NCBI RefSeq assembly: GCF_040436345.1
Contig: NC_133218.1
Coordinates: 4,838,484 to 4,902,483, forward strand
Length of the DNA: 64,000 nt
Direction of reading: 5' to 3'
Source of the DNA: Pagrus major
Lineage: Eukaryota > Chordata > Actinopteri > Spariformes > Sparidae
The notes under the pieces are model-generated. The model was not told where the DNA came from. It saw only the letters and a program-made list of their open reading frames with translations, and did no database searches. A program made the position numbers and the translations under genes. Below are positions 1 through 13,700 of this stretch, in pieces. Numbering within the stretch: position 1 is the stretch's first letter; each line of letters begins with the position of its first letter.

Positions 1-539
1 ATTGTACAACTCCTTATTGGGAAAGTGTCCTCCACATCCTCATCTATAAATGTTTTAAAAGCTTAAAAAGCATCAGTCTTCATTGCGTTGCTATTTCTGA
101 AAATGGTAGCATTTTGCCTTTGGCACTGCTGCAGTGGCCAGCTAGGTCCACAGTTGCAGCCGTTCCTTCTGGGCTCCACCTGCTCTACAAAAATTAGGGT
201 AGCTTTCATACCTGTGAAGCGACGGATTAGAGTAAAGAAGGGTCAAGATGAGAGATTAATAAAAGAGGGGAGGATGAAGAGGGTGAGGAACTGCTGGTGG
301 TGTTGGGAGGCAGCCAGGATGGCCGTGTGATTCCAAACAAGCAGTGGGTGGGAGAGGAAAGAGGATGAATGGCTACTACTCTCACGCTGCTGCTCAGCCT
401 GGGCCGGAGCATGAGAGACTGACTGAGTGGCAGGATGGGAGAGAAAAAAGGGTAAGAGGAGGAAGGGGGGAGTGCTAGCCCTCCAGCTATCAGTACCAGT
501 AGGAGGAGGAAGAGGAGAAGAGTTTAAAGGGGAGGGGTG

Positions 540-710
540 AGGAAAAACATGAGAGAGAAGGAGGTAGAGCAGACACAGGCTGCCTGCTTGGATTTGAAGG
601 GGAAGGAAGGAAGAGAGGAGATCCTGGTGGTTCGTTTAGAGAGGGTGGATGTTTGCAGTCTGAGAGGGCCGCAGAAACACTGTGACTGTAGTGTCACTGT
701 AAGGACACTG
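540..710 (+). other. possible untranslated upstream exon of coro2b
   Basis: A purine-rich segment ends at a strong overlapping donor (ctg followed by gtaaggtaag at 711). An upstream exon is required by the acceptor before the coro2b ATG, and this is a possible site within the window. No ATG extends the CORO2B frame here. The true exon may instead lie outside the window. Confidence 0.2.
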
Positions 711-1361
711 GTAAGGTAAGGTGGCATTTTAAATAAGGGGATGAGTGAGATATCCAGATATCTGATTATTTTAAACATGAAGGAGGGATTTTTACTTGAA
801 TCCAACTTGGAAAAATGAACAAAATATGGTTAAAAAGTGCAAAAAAAACTGTCTTCAAAGTTAAGAAGACCTCACACAGTTTGACCCCAGATGGAAACAT
901 GCTCATAAAGCACAAGTCTTGTGATCTGTTGATTTTTACAAAGTCATTTCTCTTTTGAGTTGCTGTGTTTTTCTGTACGTGCATGGTGCTGCTCATGGTC
1001 TGTGTGTGTGTGCATGCTGCAAACCCTCGTGAGATAAGGAAAGACGCAAACACACACAGACATCCTCTCTGTGCCATACCCCGGTGACCAATGAATGAGC
1101 ATCCTTGTAAAGAGAGCTCAAAGCAGGCGAGTCTCGTCTTTCCCTCTCCTTCTAATCGTCCCTCAGGCTGCTCTCTGCTGCTCTTCTGTTCTGCATTAAT
1201 TCTTTAACAAGCTGCCATTATGCTGCTCATACAAACATGACTTCACAGTAGACGATCTGGGGATGAATGTGATGTTGGTGAGATGTTTATAGATGGACAA
1301 CTCGAGAGCCGAGAACGTTTTCATAGTGCTTGTGTTGTCTGAGCAGCAGTCTGACACCCAA

Positions 1362-1660
1362 AGATATTCAGTATAAAGTTACGTACTCAATACTTTAATG
1401 TAAAAATACTCCATTACAAGTGAAAAGTATTACCTTTTAACTTTTACCAAGTGAAAGTGTTTTCAGTAAAATGTTCTTAAAGTGTCAACATGAAAATGAA
1501 TTGCTTTGCATAATGGATACTTTGACAGCATTTTTAAATATTTATTATGCAATTATTTTATTATTAATGACTTATAATCAAGTAAGCAGCATTGTAATGT
1601 TGGAGCTGGTTGAGTATGAGCTCATTTTAACAACTTTTTAAGGAGATTTTTTTTTAAAAA
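1362..1660. repeat. fragment of fish hAT-like repeat
   Basis: Contains the phrase actccattacaagtgaaaag and surrounding AGTA-rich text, which I recognise from a common fish element whose TIR begins CAGAGGTGGG. A longer relative lies at 38834-39441. Ends are not preserved. Confidence 0.5.
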
Positions 1661-2135
1661 AGACAAAAAAAACAGTCTAGATTGTTATGTCTCATTATAT
1701 TTAAAATATATATATATTTTTTCTTTATTTAGACATTTTCTTCTGTTTGTTTTTTTCCTTTTTTTAGTTTTGTAAGAATTTGACCTTTATATAGGTCAAC
1801 GTTATAGGAACAGCATGTACCTGGGAGGTTTTTCACTGGAGCAAGAGAGGCAGGAGCCATCATGTCTTTGTTCTGTGTTTTCTTGATAAAGAATACATGT
1901 TTTTACACTGGTTGAACTTATTGTTTCATTTAGGTGCACCAGCACACATTTTAGGTGCACCAAATCAATACATTTTAATTTAACTTCTTAACAAATCATG
2001 TAAATTATTGTAAACAGGAACACATTTGTTCATAGGCAACTGTCTAAACACCCAGTTGTTGCCAAATATATTTTTATGGGCTCCATATTTTAAAATCTGA
2101 CCCACTAAATATCAGGTGCAGGTGAAAATGTTTAG

Positions 2136-2314
2136 TCGCGGTTCACCCAAAAATGAAATTTCAGTCAATAACTAGTCCTAAGCTAAAAGCATTAGCTTGC
2201 ACCATGTCTGTAGTGTGTGCTCAGGGTTGAGGGAGCCTCAAGGGTGTAAATAACATCTTTGCATGGGGGTGAGTAGATATTGCCTTAAATTTAATTTTTG
2301 GGTGAACTAATCCT
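2136..2314. mobile_element. short MITE, GTTCACCCAAAAATG family
   Basis: Ends are inverted repeats: GGTTCACCCAAAAATGAAAT on the left and ATTTTTGGGTGAACTAATCC on the right. The right flank is TTAA and the left flank is TTAG. Same end family as the elements at 48035, 50838 and 55363. Confidence 0.75.
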
Positions 2315-4499
2315 TTAAGCTGAAAGAGTAACAATGAACTAGCTCTCATAGAATTATAGTGAAGTTTAAAGCACAAAACTCCTCTAGAGCAGCAAAAGAT
2401 TGTCAATTGACAACTTAAATAATCAAGTAATAGTTCCAGCACCATATTTAAAATTCAAAAACACCACAAACTTGATTCTCAGCTTATTACCCTATAATAG
2501 CAGTGGTGCTATACTGCTGCAGAGTCACTGTGGCCACATTGGAGTGCTGAATTGAGGGCAAAGTGACACCATTGTAGCCTACTGGATGCCATTTCTCCAG
2601 TCGTCTGCTTTTAGACGGAAAGGGACGAGGAAAGACAATGGCAGCAGCATGGTCTGAGGATGTTTCTATTTGCATGTGTACACCACTCCCACCAGTTCCC
2701 CTCCACATCCCTAGAACAATGCTGAATGGAGGATTGCCTGATTTCATCCGGCATTGCTGCTACTGATCTGAGCAGAGTCATAAATCCTCTCCCCTCAGTT
2801 CCTGTTGTGACAAAGTGATATGGTCCATCACTGGTGTCACTGGAATTTATACTCTGAATTTATAGACCCGGTTATAGAAAATGTCTCAAAATGTAGCTAT
2901 ATTCATTAGCAAAAAACTTCTCTTCTTATGGGACAAAAGGCATTTGACGTCTACTTCCTGTGTCTGGGTCAATTTTAAAGTCCTTGGGCAGAGCCAGCTC
3001 ATGCCAAAAATTCGAGAGCTCCGTCAATGCGTTCTTGTGGTGGAGAGACAAACAAAAGAAGCGTCTTGAGTGGGACGTAACCATTTGTCTTTTGTTGTGT
3101 GTGGTGGCTGCGAACAAAGGCTGCTTCTCTGCTGTACAAGATGTATGTGAACCAAAATATAGTGACAAGCAACAGGACATACTATAATAATTTGAGTATG
3201 ACAGAGATTGATTATTTTGTTTATGTGTCTGTATTTTTTGTGATGAAGTTATTTGGAAGAAGAAATATCATTACTGCTGGTTGTCCTTCCTGACACATTA
3301 ATCACAGGCTCCAAGGAAACATAAAATAGTGTCAAAACCATTTTCACCCAGTTTTCACCCTTCGAAAGTCTCACACCCATGACCGATTTGGAGGTTTTCC
3401 CACAACTGCACGTGTGAGTGTTATCATGGCTGCACAGATGGGACAGCCCACCCTGCAACTGTGGGTTTGGTAGATGAGAAATCGACATGAGGCATCACTG
3501 ACTCTGTATGGTCATCAAGTTTCAAACCCTTACAGGATAAAGATAATTTTCTCTTACAGTGTCATTTGATTTTTTTTACTAGAGTAACAACTTGACATTT
3601 GTTCTTCTATTCTCCCTACACACAATGTCAAAACCACTACTTGATTTACTGCACTAGACACAACAGATGGAACAACTAAGCATAGCTAGAATTTAAATGC
3701 AGTAAATAAAATGTACAAAATCATTTAATGGATGGATGGTTTGTCTGTATTGATTTTGCTAAGTAAAAGTATATACTGTACATGTTTATTAAGGAGTGGG
3801 TACAAATGAATGTCTTACGGTTTGCGGCTGTTTGTCCGACAATACAGGCAATACATTAGTTTTGGCTGTGGGAAATTGTGAAAATGTTTTTACTATTTCC
3901 TGACACTATTGACACTTTGTTTAAAGATGTACATTTACTAGTGTTTACATCAACTTATTTTTTATGCTCATTTTGAAGTGCACTAGAAAAGGTTGAAATT
4001 GCAAAGTTGGAAACTACTTGGGTAATTTCGACAGAAGTTTTTGCATTTCCTTGTGGTAGTTTTTGGTCTTTTAGAAGAAGAGGTAAAGCGTTATATGTGA
4101 GATGGAAACATCTTTTCAGAGTAAGTTCTGACTTAGCGAACATTAAACTCACATGACTGATCAGCTGCCTCCGCTCTGACGGACTAAAACAAAATGATAA
4201 GAAATAAAATCTGCATCCGCTGCCAGTGTTTTCCCTGGATATTCCCATAAGATTCCCATTACCAGATTAATTAAAGCTTCGTGTAGCCTAGTTTGATGGA
4301 AATGCGTTGAATTCATATTTACTAATTATTTTCTTTTTTGCAACATTTCAAAAGTTCTCTGCAAGTTTGCTTGACAATTAAATGGAAACACAGCTGCTGA
4401 TAACAAATAATTGTTAGTTGCAGCCCTAATAAAGAAGCTTAAGTAATCTATTAGGATGTTCTGTTAAACTTGCATATTTATCTATTTGTTTTTCCACAG

Positions 4500-4700
4500 A
4501 TGTCATGGCGTCCGACCTACCGAAGCTCCAAGTTTCGAAATGTCTACGGAAAGGTGGCCAACCGGGAGCACTGCTTCGACGGTATCCCCATCACCAAGAA
4601 CGTCCATGACAACCACTTTTGTGCCGTCAACTCCAAGTTTGTGGCGGTCGTCACAGAGAGTGCCGGCGGGGGTTCTTTCATTGTTATACCTTTGACCCAG
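4500..4700 (+). CDS. coro2b: coro2b coding exon 1 (residues 1-67)
   Basis: Sixty-seven whole codons from MSWRPTYRSS to FIVIPLTQ. The acceptor is tttccacag directly before ATG and the donor is gtaact, phase 0. It carries the coronin N-terminal signature and first propeller strands. Because an acceptor precedes the ATG, at least one upstream exon must exist. Confidence 0.95.
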
Positions 4701-7700
4701 GTAACTCTTATACTCTTGATTTGCTGTTTGTCAATGGAGATGCGATTTATTATGTGCTAAAATACAGCAACTACAGGCGCGATTTAGGTGTGACAACAGG
4801 GAGAGAAGTGACCATGGCAGCTTTTAAAACCATTAGCGTAGATGCTGCTATAGCATCAGTTATATCAGAACTGGAGAGTGTATTTCATTAAAGGAAGAGC
4901 AAAGAACGACACTGAAAGATTTTCTTGATGGAAAAGTTGTTTTCTCCCTTCTCTTGACTGGCTTCGATAAAAGTCTCGTTTTCCAATGTACTCCGCTGGT
5001 GGTAGCGCTCTTCTGCTACGTCATTTATTTTGTTGAAATGGATGTTGGATTGGTTGAAGTGAGCCTGTAATAGACAGATGGTTCATTGAATTATCAGCCA
5101 AGTATTTTTTGAATCTGCTTGCCCTTTTTCCAAACTCTTTCCAAGAACGACTTCTCAGATGGTTCTGTTTAAACCATCTGGCGCATCAGGTCAGTGTATT
5201 TGGGCTAGCTTGAGTGATTTGTTGTGAGCCAAAGCATTCAAGAAGTTGTGGTGTATTTTACTGTGTATTTGTTTAGGGTTAAAGCCATTCATTTCTTGCT
5301 ATAGATTAATCAGATTACTGTGGTTTCAGCTACTTCACAGAACAATAAGATCTGAAGTTTGGAAACTGTTCTCGCGTATATTCAGCACAGCCCATCCCTG
5401 TTGCTCCAGAGCAAGCCAGCCTTAAATCCTCGAGCCAGAATTTAAAGCTGAAGTTGTAACAGGGTAGAATTGCCAAAAGGATCACATAAAGGTAAACTGG
5501 TATTGCCCATAAACAAGACAAAGGAGCACTGTTGCAATGGAGAGCGTGAATTTCTTTGTCGTCTTCTGAGAAAAGGCTTAATTCTTACTGAGAATTCTCT
5601 TCACATTCAGCAAATTAATGCAGCTTTACCGCTGTTGCAGGATTATTCATTACACAACAGTATTTAATATAGAAGATAAGCCTTAAAGTCGCACATTTTA
5701 GAGGTTTTATACAGATAGTAAAGTGATGAATCGTTTGAGGCTTTAGTAGAGGATTTCCAGGAACTGCATTTAACTGTTTGCTTACATTTTATGTGTCGTG
5801 GTGATATTAGGTTAGATATGGAGAAAGTAGAATACTCTCTACATTTTGCTATTATGCCCACACTGTATGGCATGAGGTGCTCATGTCAGTTTTTTCCTAT
5901 GTGATGCTGTTGGTAGTTGATTGTTTTTTTATGTATCTGTATTATGAACAGCAGGTATTTTTCCATGAGGCTATTGTGTTGTCTACATCTCAGCCACTTT
6001 GTAGAACAGCGCGTCTGAGAAACCATAAAGTGCTCTGCCTCTTTAAAAGTGACTCTGCCAAAGTACTTGAAAAGCTCTTGGCTGTCGAGCCGAGTCGAGT
6101 CAAGCTGTTATCAGGCAGAAGAAGTATACAGTAGGCTGAGCAGTTCTGCTGTCTTAATGCAGCAGGGGAACCTCAGCTACATGTTACTTTACATCATCAT
6201 GAGCTATGGCGTCCAGTCATGGAGAAGGACAGACAGTCTATGTATATGTGTCTGTACGGTCTGCCATTTAGAGGATTACATAGTTAGTATTTAGGGGAGA
6301 GACAAAATATCGATACAGGAATATATTGTGTTACTTCCTCTTGGGATACAACATCGATACACTGGCGCCAAATATTTATATTACAACATGCAGGTGCTCT
6401 AAATTATCCTGAAAGGAGACTGAATTGTCGATTTACATCACTGTTTTCTAGTGTTTGTGTGCTAAAGAGGCACTAAGCTCAGACTCTACGCACGTTCCTT
6501 GTTTCATCTCAGTTTTCCTTCAGACATTGTGATGTACTGTAGATGATTGTCTTGCAATCATAATACCATCGTTATCATGGGCAACGTATCGTGAGTTACT
6601 CTGTGATTCCCACCCCTATTGGTATTATTGTCTTTGGATCCAAAGTCACAAACTAACAGCCGTGCAAACTGTCACAACATAACTTTATATAATCTTTCAT
6701 AAGAAAGGTGTTTTTCATTTCGTCTGCCTGCACTGATAACTCAGTTATGGCTTCAAAAATTGGTGAGGCTGCAGGTAACACTCAGAGGTGACTAATGTTA
6801 CCGTGCTGACTCACTGTGCTGCATGTCTGAGTTCTTTCATGTATTGTACTATGCCTTGCTGAAAAACCAGTTGCCTTCCATGGACAAAATATATTTGAAA
6901 GTTAAAGCTTAAAGTTGAGGTCTCTATGCAGTTAAGATAAAGTGCTCTTTCCTTATAAAACTCTTTTTTTTTTTTTTTTTTTTGAGCTTTTGGATATGAA
7001 GAAAAGCTTCACAGCATTCCAACGCATTATTAGCAAAGATTCATTAGGAAAAGAAAAAAAACAGTTAATGTACACAACAGTGATGATAGGCTATCCTTGA
7101 TCCCTTATCCAAATCACCTAACAGTACACTAAATAGCTGTGCGACACCATTCTTGTGAGCCACAGTGGATTGTTTGTAACTTATTGAGCAAGAGACTCTG
7201 ACAAACCCTAGAGCTCAGAAACCACTGGAGAAATTTTCTAACATGCCTAACATTAGTCATGCTGCAACTGCTGCTGACTTGCTTATACATGGCACGTTAT
7301 TGTAGACCCAGTTTAATATGCAACAGAATTTTAAATAATATATAGTAGGGGATCCCTGCTATGTCTCTCCATTACCTAAAAATGTTGCAGACCCCTGATC
7401 TACAGTAAGTAACAACTCTTGAACTGGAGCTCATATGTGGTTCTTTTCATGCTGTGTAAGGACTCCATCCACGACCCTGTCCACACCATAACCGGATCGA
7501 TTTCCTCCCTGTCAAAGTATTGCACTCAAGCAGTTCCTCTGGTTTCTGCTGAGTTGACGAGTTCAGAAATGGTGTTTATCATATTCAGCAGCAGCACTGA
7601 TGACAGCTTCTGGAGGATGATGGCTGCTGTTTTATGCTCTAGTCAAGTCAAAAAACAAATCAGAAAACTGAAGCCATCCTTTGTATAAGATAGTGATATC

Positions 7701-10700
7701 TTATAAAGATGACTAGTTATACATATAAAGATGAACTTATCCTGTTGCATTTTATTTTTATTTAATTCTTTCCAGCAGCAAACAGAGGAGAACCTGTGTT
7801 GTTGTTTATGCTGAAAGGATGGTGTCACTTTTATATGAGCAGCTCCAAACATACAGAAATTTTATGGCATACATATAAAGTATATTTGTTAATATGAAAC
7901 ATGTGTGACATTTTGGCTACAGTGGTGGAATCAAAGTTGTTTGTCAAAAGTAAATCAAACCGCTGAATCAATTAATGGAGTTAAATGTTAATAAGAAAGA
8001 TGTGTGGGTGTGCAGAGTGATGTCACCAGTCACACTTTAACCAAAATCAATAGGAGTTTATCAGATGTCATCATGTGTATAAGATCACTCATTGAACTGT
8101 TTTCAAGAAATCAAGAATCTCCCTTCAGTTTTTCCTTCTTTATAGAAGGCACCCTTACACATGTGTGCTTTCATAATGAGCTTCTCCTCCTCCATTTCAA
8201 ATACAAACTAATCCACGGTGGGTCCGGCTAATGGCAAGGTGTGAGCATGGCAGACATATTACAATGACAGCCGGCGAGACGGCCATATGGTTTCCTCAGA
8301 CAACGCCACAAGCGAGTGGAGGGACTACCGCTGGCACCACCTGGCACACAGACCGGCCCAGAAAGTGACACACAAGGTCACAAACACCTCGTCATCACCT
8401 CAGACAAAGACAGAGAGTGCAGTGGGTGTGGTGCTTCAGTCACTGCTAATACTGCTATATTTTTACTGCTATTACTGTGTATAATTAAATAAAAAATAAT
8501 CACAAACACAAACATATTCTAATAAGTAGTATTAAAGTCATTTTTCAGGACAAAATGCAGAGTAATTTTAAGTTTCAGCTTCTAAAATTTGAGAATTTCC
8601 TGCTGTTCTTTGTCTTATCTGATAGCAAATTCAATTTTTGGTACAACAGAAACTAGCAATTTGTAGATTTGTATTGGTGCTCCATAATATTTTGATGGGC
8701 TTCACTATGTTCTGACACCAAACCAACAATTGATTATTCTAGAAAACAAATATCAGATCAATCAATAATGAAAATGTTAGTTGCAGCCTTAAATAAACCT
8801 ACTACACTTTATTTTAACTGCTGGTTTTGCTTTGTTTTCAGTCCAACGGCAGGAATTATTATAAAGTTTCATATACTATGTGTATTGATGCTTATTCTAA
8901 AGTCATCTATGTAAAGTAATATACCGTGTACATGTTTAATTGCATGTATGTAAAGGGAATTTCCAACACAATGTGCACAATGCTCATATTCATGAATAAG
9001 GACAGACATGTGACAGCCCCCCAGTGAAATTAATATAATCAAACATCCCTTCTCTCTACGTCACCACATGAATGCTCAGTAGTAATTGTCAGACATAGCA
9101 GCAAACAGGAGGATCCTGCTCTCTGAGCAGGGGGAAGAGAGACATAGTTTACTGACCAAACACTCTGTAACGGTGATTACTGTTGGTATATAGAGCTATT
9201 TAACACGTATTTTAAAAAGAAAACATCACTTACAGCAGCTTAAATATTTAAACTGTAAACATAAAATTAGTACGGTCAAGTCATTCGAGTCATTGTGTCT
9301 CAAGTCTTCAACCTCCAAGTCAAGTTGCAAGTAATCAAAACTGACTCGAGCCCAACAGTCCGCTTTAGTTCAGTCAGACTAAACTAAACTGCTGCTGGAT
9401 CTGGATTGATGTTTGAATCCAAATCAAATTGTACTCACTCATAGATACCAGCTTCTGAATATGCCAGATTTTTTTTCATCAAGATCCATGTGTTATTCCC
9501 TGAGAAATTCACGAAAATGTTGAAAAAAAACCCAAACCTGCAATGTTAAAGAAAGTGAGAGATAATTCCCGGATCTGGCCCTTTATCCAGATCCGCACCA
9601 AAAGTTAATGGGGTCTACACTGGGTATCAGTCTCTCAGCATGTTCTTTTAAGGTTAACAAGTGACCAGCCATAAGGGAGGATATGCTACAGAGTTGTTAT
9701 AACCTCCTCTGCTGAGATCTGTAGTCTTTTGAATCAGCCACAATGAAATCTGTAGAGAGGAAACTTACATTGACAGCAGAAGAGAAATCACACTTGTATT
9801 ATTGAATACATTTTAGTTTTTCATTTCCTCCTGTCCTGTAAGTCACTTAAATTATTGCATACTATAGCCCCAGGAATCAAATTATATTTTCAAAACGTTA
9901 ATCTCCTGAAAGGCTGCTGTTTGTTATGCTGTAACCACAGAGCAGAATCCTTGTTAATGGAGATTTATTGGGAATTACAGATCAATAAGAGTTGGTAGTG
10001 ATCACAATGTGGTGCCTCTGGCGTACTGAAGCTGTTGGCACCTGTCCTGCACATCTGCGTCACAATGATTCCTCAGCTGAGCCACAGCTTCAGGAAATGA
10101 GCTGCAGAAAGAAAATGAGGTCTAACTTAGAGTGGATCTGTGTCTCTGTCCTGCCAGTCATCCAGATGAATATTATCACATCTCGTTTTTTTCATTTTAA
10201 TGTTTACTCTTGACTGTGGTAGATAGAAAGCTGTGACACCAAATGTGTGAAGCACTGAATGCAGCTCATCTGATTTCCTCGTTATACCTCATGGACCCTC
10301 TGAACCCTGTGGCTCCCAGCAGACATTATTTCCTTGCAGGTAATTAGTTCCACCTAAATTGGGAGTCCCTTATGTTATTAACTTTTTGAGGCCACATTAA
10401 AACTCCTAGTCACCGTAACAATTATAGAAAAAGCTAATGCGTCATCAGAACCTGTAGCCTGTCTTTTTTTTTTTACATTTTCCATTGAGAAGGGAGAGTT
10501 GTTTCATATTTTCTTGAAATTGTACATTCGCACACATACATGTATGAAGATTTGAGTTTCCATGCGAGTGTGGTGAGAACCTGAGGGGCAAAGTTAATAG
10601 AGAAGATGTCAAAGACCTTCATTGCCTGCTCATATAAAGTGTCGGAGTTTGTTATGCTTGTGAATCATTCTGTCTTGCTTAGTCATGCTGTCTCCACTTA

Positions 10701-13700
10701 TCTTTTCCTCTTATATTGACTGAATTGATGTCCCACTTCACTTCAATGTCAAGTTTTGGCAGAGACTGCTGTCTATTGGTTTTGGGATGTGTCTCTTATC
10801 TTGTTAGCAAAGCCTTTAGTATCTTTGGATGTGTGTTAAATGGAATTTTTCTGTGGGCGGACTTCCTGCTTGCTGCCTTTAGGCTGACATTCAAGACATA
10901 ATGAGTTTGTTTGTAGTTAGCACCTACATTACGTCTGACAAACTGTCACAGCCCTGGGATTTGTATTTACGACAGTGGCGTTGCACTGTGGGGGGGAACC
11001 AAAAAATGATTTGCTTCCTGCAGTGTGAAGGGGAAGTTTGAAACATCTTTATTGTATTTATTTAATGTTTATTTGTATAGGGACAAGTATGCAGCATAAA
11101 CTGATGCCCCACACTACAGCATTTGTCCCTAGATGGGCCTTTAAAATCCATAAATCCCAACAAATACACAAGAGACAATACAAACACAAGCTCAAGAATA
11201 AATACATACAAAGAACAACGTAAAACACACATTGAAAAACAATACATGCACAGTAAAACATCATAAAACCAGAAGCAGCAGATCATTCATGACTACATGA
11301 TTGATTCCTCTTAAAAAAACTGTTTCTGTTTGAGGTAAAAATGATCCGAGTCAGGGTCAGTCTTTTAGGTTTCAGGTGCAGAGACACTGCTGATACATTT
11401 TCAAGACCTTACTGGAAGACATAAATATTTTATTATTCTAAATAGAGTTTGTTACGGCTTGATAATGCATCTGGAGTGAATCTTCAGGGTTCAGTGAGGA
11501 CATTGCATGTAAACACACACACACACCCACAGGATTTCAGTGAGGCATGACCCGACGCTCTTAAACAAATCTCTGAGGAAATAAAAAAAGAGGTCAGTGG
11601 ACTGAAGTGACATCAAACATTGATGACATCATGACCGACATCAGGAGGTTCCTGTCAGCTGTTGTTATGAGCCACTGCCCCTCTGTGGACTCTGTGGGTT
11701 ATTGCAATAACATGAAGGCTGCCTCAGATGTCCCTGTACAATAAGCAGGCCTGCTTTGTTCCGTTGAGTCATCTCACTGATGTGATTTCACTTTTATTGT
11801 GTTATATTGGTCTTTCATGTTGGCATCAACAACAGCTAAGAATAGTTTTGTTCAGTTATATCATAATACATGAATACAGGTAATGAATTACTTCCCCTCA
11901 GTAACACATTTTTTTGAAGTATTTTTTTCTTATCTTTTATCTTTATTTATTTTATTCTAATGTATTGATTTAAATCCCCACTTACATTATTTTTTATAAT
12001 AAAATATGGTGTAATATGTGCTGATATTTTTATTTTTTTCCCCTACATGTTAGGTATCAAAAAATAATCAAATTAAAGGCAAAAAAACTTTTAAATACAT
12101 TACCCCTTCCTCCTGGAATAATCTACCGAAGGACCTCAAATTGTTAGAGGTGATTACTATGGGGGAGATCATTTTCATTTTCAAGATCATTTTAAGACTT
12201 TAGATTATGAAAAGAGTACTCTTTGTTAATGTGATTGCATTTACATTTTACGGAAATCATTTTAGAAAAAAATACCTGTTTAAACATCATTATAAAATAC
12301 ATTTTTTCTTCGTTTTGCTTGTTTTTGTCCTTTATCTTGTATTGCATTTTAGCTGGATATTGTGTTCACACCTTTCTAATTTGTGACATTTCAGGTCACT
12401 CTTGAAAAAGACATTTTAAACTCAAAGAGGCTTTTAGCTGGTTAAATAAAGGGATCTGTAAATGTTAATGAATCTACTTCTGTCACTGTTTCAGTCCGGC
12501 CGCCTGGAGTCTCATTACCCAAAAGTGTGTGGCCACCAAGGCAATGTGCTGGATATCAAGTGGAATCCCTTCTTTGAAAACATCATAGCATCGTGCTCTG
12601 AGGACACATCCGTAAGTAACACCACACTCTTTTTTCAAGTCTGTTAACTCAGCGTGATTATAGAGGGTAATGGGATGACTTTGAGGAGGTAAAAACATCA
12701 TGTATCTGTGAAATCACGAGTCTGTTAGATATTTAGGTTGAGGTTTTGCCCAGAAGGCAAAGAGGTTATTGATTCAGAGTTTGTACTGAACACACTGGTG
12801 ATTCGATTTTGTCTCACAGCTGCTCTGGTTTGTTGTTATGAGTCTGAAAATGGCAAACAACAAATGTGAAATGTGTGTGAGCAAGGCACAAATCCACGAC
12901 TCTGCAGTAGCTGACTACATAAATGACGCAAGACATATTAAAAAAAACATCAATCACTTTTACTGTTAATCTCAGATGTTGCCTAACATACACTAAAAAC
13001 CTGTGAGCCTTTTTTCCGAGTACATGCACCTGTTACATTACTCTGCTGAGCATAGTAAAGCCATGATAGCCGTGTGTCCTGTATAGTGCTTTCACTTGTT
13101 GAAGGATAATCTCCTCTGGTCCCACACAGAGCATCGAGCCATAGCTGTAATCCAGATTAATCCTAATGCAATGGGCTGCATTGATACTGTGTGCTATTTT
13201 TGATCAGTGGGATTTCTAGCTGTGTCATACTGATTGTAGTTTGGAGCTCATATTAAAGAGCTATGAAAAATGTGAAGTGGCATCTGACAAAAACAATACA
13301 AAACCTCAAGGTCTAAAATCTTATTTTAGCTCAGGTTACGATGGCTTTAGGATTTTAGATATTACAGAAACATCCTAATTTAAGAATTTCATAAGATAGG
13401 ATGGCATAGATGTCTTAAATTAAAAAAACAAAACACTTTTGTTAGGTCTGTAGGCTAACACGATGACAAGGAAGATACGGATAAACGCTGAAAAATTATG
13501 ATTGACCGGCCACCCTCAAACCATGACTGTTAGAGATGCTACCACTGATGTTAACACTGATGTTAGCCTGTTGGAGAAGCTAATATCACTGTTAGCCTGT
13601 TGGAGAAGCTAACACTGATGTTAGCCTGTTGGAAAAGCTAATCTCAATGTTAGCCTGTTGGAGAAGCTAATCTCAATGTTAGCCTGTCGGAGAAGCTAAT

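Larger units (their letters stand above)
1..4499 (+). other. coro2b upstream region or first intron
   Basis: No coding exon was recognised here. The first 720 bases are purine-rich and could include an untranslated first exon. A hAT-family fragment lies at about 1362-1660 and a MITE at 2136-2314. The rest is AT-rich and shows no structure I can name. Confidence 0.5.
4701..12494 (+). other. coro2b intron after coding exon 1
   Basis: A 7.8-kb intron. It holds a RecQ-like dispersed repeat at 4770-5197, a poly-T run at 6966-6983, a LINE-type repeat at 9390-9630 and a LINE-tail-like segment at 11040-11290. The segment 8160-8440 lacks repeat signatures. The rest is AT-rich without recognisable features. 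Confidence 0.8.
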
